Shown here piece by piece: positions 6,538-8,920 of a stretch of 8,920 bases of DNA. Position numbers and translations under genes: made by a program. Positions within the stretch are counted from its first letter, which is position 1. Each line of letters starts with the position of its first letter. Source of the stretch: Candidatus Uhrbacteria bacterium CG_4_9_14_3_um_filter_36_7 (lineage in GTDB: Bacteria; Patescibacteriota; Patescibacteriia; UBA9934; GWF2-40-263); NCBI GenBank assembly GCA_002791255.1, contig PFWS01000034.1, positions 1-8,920 on the forward strand. Direction: 5' to 3'. The notes below the pieces were generated by a model. The model searched no databases and had not been told where the DNA came from. It was given only the letters and a program-made list of their open reading frames with translations.

Positions 6538-7479
6538 ATGACATTCACTAAACCATTTTTAGAAATTAGTAAAACAGATACTAATCTTGCTGGTGGTAAG
6601 GGGGCTTCGCTTGGAGAAATGACACAAGCTGGTATTGTGGTTCCGCCCGGATTTGTAGTTATTGCTCCTACTTTTGATCAGTTTTTAAAAGAAACTAATT
6701 TGGTTCAAGAAGTTGAAATTCAATTAGACCAGGTTAATTATGACGATATAAATTCGGTTGAGCATGTTTCTAGCACTATCCGTGATCTTATTTGTAATGC
6801 CTGTTTGCCTAAAAATATTGAGGAAGAAATCATGAATAGTTTTAAAGAATTAGGATCTGAATTTGTGGCTGTGCGTTCTTCTGCCACAGCCGAAGATTCC
6901 TCCACAGCTAGTTGGGCTGGAGAGCTTGAGAGTTTTCTTAATACAACCGAAAAGACAATTTTGGACAATGTTAAAAACTGTTGGGCCTCACTTTTTACAC
7001 CACGTGCGGTTGTTTATCGCAATGAGAAAGGGATGCGAAAAAGTTATGTTTCCGTAGCTGTAGTTATTCAGAAGATGGTCAATTCCGAAATTTCTGGTAT
7101 TTGTTTTACAGTACATCCAGTTACAAAAGACCAAAATCAAATGATTATTGAATCTTGTTGGGGTTTAGGTGAATATATTGTCGGTGGAGTAGTTACACCT
7201 GATTCTTATATAATTAATAAATCAGATATCACAATTCTTGATATTCGTGTGAGTGAGCAAGAGATTATGCTTATTAGAAAAGAAGAGGGCGGTAATGAAC
7301 AGGCTCAGGTTTCAAAAGATAAACAAAATCAACAAAAGTTAAATCAGTCAGAAATTTTTGAGCTTGCCAAGATATGTCAGAATATTGAAAAACACTATGG
7401 ATTTCCTTGTGACATCGAATGGGCGCGTGAGTCCGGAATTTTTTATGTGGTACAATCAAGGCCAGTTACAACCTTGTGA
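6538..7479 (+). CDS. Stand-alone PEP/pyruvate-dikinase ATP-grasp domain (PPDK_N) subunit
   Basis: The 313-residue protein is a complete nucleotide-binding domain of the PEP synthase/PPDK family (PPDK_N) and nothing more. Visible signatures in order are LAGGKGASLGEM with Lys21, PPGFVV, AVRSSATAEDSSTASWAGE with Arg113, ISGICFTVHPVT (185-196), IESCWGLGEY (204-213), and the terminal DIEWARESG and YVVQSRPVT with Glu294 and Gln306. These are the ATP- and metal-binding positions of the family, and all appear intact. In PpsA this domain splits ATP to phosphorylate the swivel histidine, releasing AMP. Here the protein stops just where the fused enzymes continue, so the phosphate must go to a carrier in another protein, most simply the two encoded on either side. 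It lies 7 nt after the 496-residue subunit gene. Annotation as full-length PEP synthase would be wrong. Confidence 0.9.
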   Translation: MTFTKPFLEISKTDTNLAGGKGASLGEMTQAGIVVPPGFVVIAPTFDQFLKETNLVQEVEIQLDQVNYDDINSVEHVSSTIRDLICNACLPKNIEEEIMNSFKELGSEFVAVRSSATAEDSSTASWAGELESFLNTTEKTILDNVKNCWASLFTPRAVVYRNEKGMRKSYVSVAVVIQKMVNSEISGICFTVHPVTKDQNQMIIESCWGLGEYIVGGVVTPDSYIINKSDITILDIRVSEQEIMLIRKEEGGNEQAQVSKDKQNQQKLNQSEIFELAKICQNIEKHYGFPCDIEWARESGIFYVVQSRPVTTL

Positions 7480-7564
7480 TTAGTTTTATGGTTAAAGCCA
7501 TCAAAGTCGCCTAGGTAGCTGTTAAAAATTAAACCAGTTTTTAAGTTTATAAAAATAAGATGGT
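7480..7564 (+). other. 85-nt gap inside the dikinase operon
   Basis: This gap is much longer than the 7- and 12-nt junctions elsewhere in the operon. It contains an eight-codon open frame (7488-7514, MVKAIKVA then TAG), a weak A/T hairpin (7522-7530 with 7536-7544) without a following T tract, and TATAAA at 7548-7553 without a matching -35. I see no convincing promoter or terminator in it. It may hold an mRNA processing or translational control element. Confidence 0.3.
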
Positions 7565-8623
7565 ATGGAAATTAAAAAAACATTTGATCATGATAACTGG
7601 ACACAGATGTGGGCTGGAGGTTGGGGACTACTCAGTTGTTCACATTTTGGAAATCAATATACTAAGGAATTTTTTTTCGGTGAGATACCATTTTTAAGTC
7701 AGTCGATTATCATTGTTCGAGAAGGAAAAAGTGTTGGGTGGGCGCAGCAGGATGACAAAGATCGTGTGGGAGCTTTACTGTGTGCTGAAATAATTAAGGA
7801 TCAAACCTTTGCGGTAAGTGTATCCAGACAACTTAAAAAAGAAACAGATAAAGTCATACAGTTTATGGATAAACTAGATAGACAACCAATGGATTTTGAG
7901 GCCTATCAAGAGTTTTGGAATCGAATCATGATGTACTATTATCCTCATATTCAAATTAAATATGTTGTTGATTATCTTGAGCCGAATATTTTAAAAGAAT
8001 TACTACCTGTGTTTGAGGAAGCCCGTGTTTATGCAGAACCTGTATTTAAACGGACTGAGGAGTTTCTTATTACAACTGCACAACACGTAGCACAGATAAA
8101 CAATTGGCAGACACGTATGGTTCTTTCTCTGCGACAAGATGAGATGGAACACGTTTTACAAAACGGAAAATTGCCTCCACGTGAGGAAGTTGAAAAGAGG
8201 TACTGTCATGCTGTTATTGTTTCAGATAAGGATGGGCAGGATTTATTAGTAGAAAACGAGGCTGAAACTATAGAAAAGCGATTGATAAAAACCAATACCA
8301 ATGGAATGTTAAAGGGGTCTATAGCGTATATCGGAAAAGCAAAGGGGACGGTTCGTATTATTCTGGATCCTTTACAAGCTGAGCATTTTCAAGAGGGTGA
8401 TATTCTTGTGACAGGTATGACGCGACCGGAATATTTGCCGATCCTTAAGAAGGCAGCTGCGTTTGTTACAGATGCTGGAGGAATTCTCTCCCACGCAGCT
8501 ATTGTTGCTCGTGAACTTAGGAAACCATGCATTATCGGAACTCAACATGCGACAAAAGTATTTAAAGATGGTGATTTTGTGGAAGTAGACGCAGATAAAG
8601 GAATAATTCGATTGCTTTTGTAA
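7565..8623 (+). CDS. Short PEP-utilising phosphohistidine swivel-domain protein (second carrier paralogue)
   Basis: The 352-residue protein ends in a swivel domain (about 250-352) with GKAKGTVRI, MTRPEYL and GGILSHAAIVAREL, His310 being the expected phosphocarrier. Over about 100 aligned residues it matches the swivel domain of the 496-residue protein without gaps, at somewhat over half identity counted by eye. The N-terminal 250 residues share a sparse pattern with that protein: a Trp near residue 12, a strand ending in a Gly turn, a D-x-D/K-D-R-x-G segment, then helices leading to NNWQTR and EEVEKRY before the swivel. It lacks about 140 residues of the longer paralogue's helical middle, and has no ATP-grasp or TIM barrel. 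It begins with WAGGWGLLSCSHFGNQYT, so its acceptor site probably differs. The start ATG has no convincing ribosome-binding site. It likely receives phosphate from the ATP-grasp subunit encoded just upstream. Confidence 0.84.
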   Translation: MEIKKTFDHDNWTQMWAGGWGLLSCSHFGNQYTKEFFFGEIPFLSQSIIIVREGKSVGWAQQDDKDRVGALLCAEIIKDQTFAVSVSRQLKKETDKVIQFMDKLDRQPMDFEAYQEFWNRIMMYYYPHIQIKYVVDYLEPNILKELLPVFEEARVYAEPVFKRTEEFLITTAQHVAQINNWQTRMVLSLRQDEMEHVLQNGKLPPREEVEKRYCHAVIVSDKDGQDLLVENEAETIEKRLIKTNTNGMLKGSIAYIGKAKGTVRIILDPLQAEHFQEGDILVTGMTRPEYLPILKKAAAFVTDAGGILSHAAIVARELRKPCIIGTQHATKVFKDGDFVEVDADKGIIRLLL

Positions 8624-8635
8624 TGATAAAATACT

Positions 8636-8920
8636 ATGAAGAATTTTTTTGAAGCTCCTCCACCATTTGAAACTGCATCAATGGTTGAAAAAGAAAAAAC
8701 TCCACGTCCTTCGATTCGTTTAGAATTTTTTCGACATGATGAAAAAGAGAAAAAAAATGAAGGACAAGATGATGAAACAGTAAGGCTTACACCACGTGGA
8801 CGCCGACAAGCAAATGAAGCCGGATTTCTTCAAGATCCACATTGGGAAGTGGGAATGATTTATGGATCACCCAAAGAGCGTTCGCAAGAGACCGCCTACC
8901 GTCATTTATTTGCTTACGAA
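8636..8920 (+). CDS. Histidine-phosphatase (phosphoglycerate-mutase-like) superfamily protein, 3' end cut off
   Basis: The frame is open from the ATG at 8636 to the window edge (95 codons, no stop). After about 25 polar residues rich in Pro, Glu and Lys comes LEFFRHDEK, in which R33-H34 match the RH catalytic motif whose His takes the phosphate. Then follow LTPRGRRQANEAG (51-63), the usual helix after the first motif, and YGSPKERSQETA (76-87), matching the SPL-R-xQTA pattern that supplies a phosphate-binding Arg (R82). The usual Gly after RH is replaced by Asp, and a charged linker of about 12 residues separates the motif from LTPRG. The last catalytic His and acid lie outside the window. The gene begins 12 nt after the short swivel subunit and may belong to the same transcript. 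The substrate cannot be predicted. Confidence 0.8.
   Translation, partial: MKNFFEAPPPFETASMVEKEKTPRPSIRLEFFRHDEKEKKNEGQDDETVRLTPRGRRQANEAGFLQDPHWEVGMIYGSPKERSQETAYRHLFAYE

Noticed and set aside
7488..7514. Eight-codon leader peptide (MVKAIKVA)
   Set aside because: It has no ribosome-binding site, no run of regulatory codons, and no terminator/antiterminator structure after it; chance is the simpler explanation.
7522..7544. Hairpin terminator between the ATP-grasp gene and the second carrier gene
   Set aside because: The stem is all A/T apart from one G-T pair, and no T tract follows; too weak to call.
5040..8623. A single PEP synthase (ppsA) gene broken by frameshifts
   Set aside because: Each piece has its own start, stop and short spacer. 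The gene order (carrier, ATP-grasp, carrier) is not that of PpsA, there are two complete swivel domains, and no PEP-binding barrel sequence is present in any frame.

Overview
The window looks like a chromosome piece from a small-genome, AT-rich bacterium of the Candidate Phyla Radiation (Patescibacteria). This assignment is inferred from three signs. The spc ribosomal operon has no rpmD (uL30) between rpsE and rplO, a loss known across that radiation. secY is followed directly by a terminator, without adk, map or infA. None of the twelve visible start codons has a clear Shine-Dalgarno sequence. The exact lineage cannot be fixed by eye.

Positions 1-4066 (+ strand) hold the distal part of the spc operon: rplE (3' end only), rpsN (four-cysteine zinc type), rpsH, rplF, rplR, rpsE, rplO and secY. 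Junctions are a few to about 22 nt, so this reads as one transcription unit whose promoter lies upstream of the window. A 14-bp palindromic hairpin at 4088-4119 sits between secY and a convergent gene and can serve as a terminator for both.

Positions 4135-8920 are a separate accessory module. A TrmB-like winged-helix regulator lies on the - strand (4135-4899). Across a 140-nt AT-rich divergent intergenic region with a good - strand promoter and nested inverted repeats there is a + strand operon of three genes. These encode the pieces of a PEP-synthase/rifampin-phosphotransferase type dikinase, split up: a His-carrying swivel subunit with a large N-terminal region (496 aa), a stand-alone ATP-grasp subunit (313 aa), and a second, shorter paralogous His-carrying subunit (352 aa). 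The PEP/pyruvate-binding TIM barrel of true PEP synthase and PPDK is absent. A partial histidine-phosphatase gene follows 12 nt downstream and runs off the end.

The most interesting inference is that one ATP-grasp subunit charges two different phosphohistidine carrier subunits, each with its own acceptor-binding region. That would make a modular small-molecule phosphotransferase rather than a gluconeogenic enzyme, possibly controlled by the divergent regulator. The substrates are unknown.
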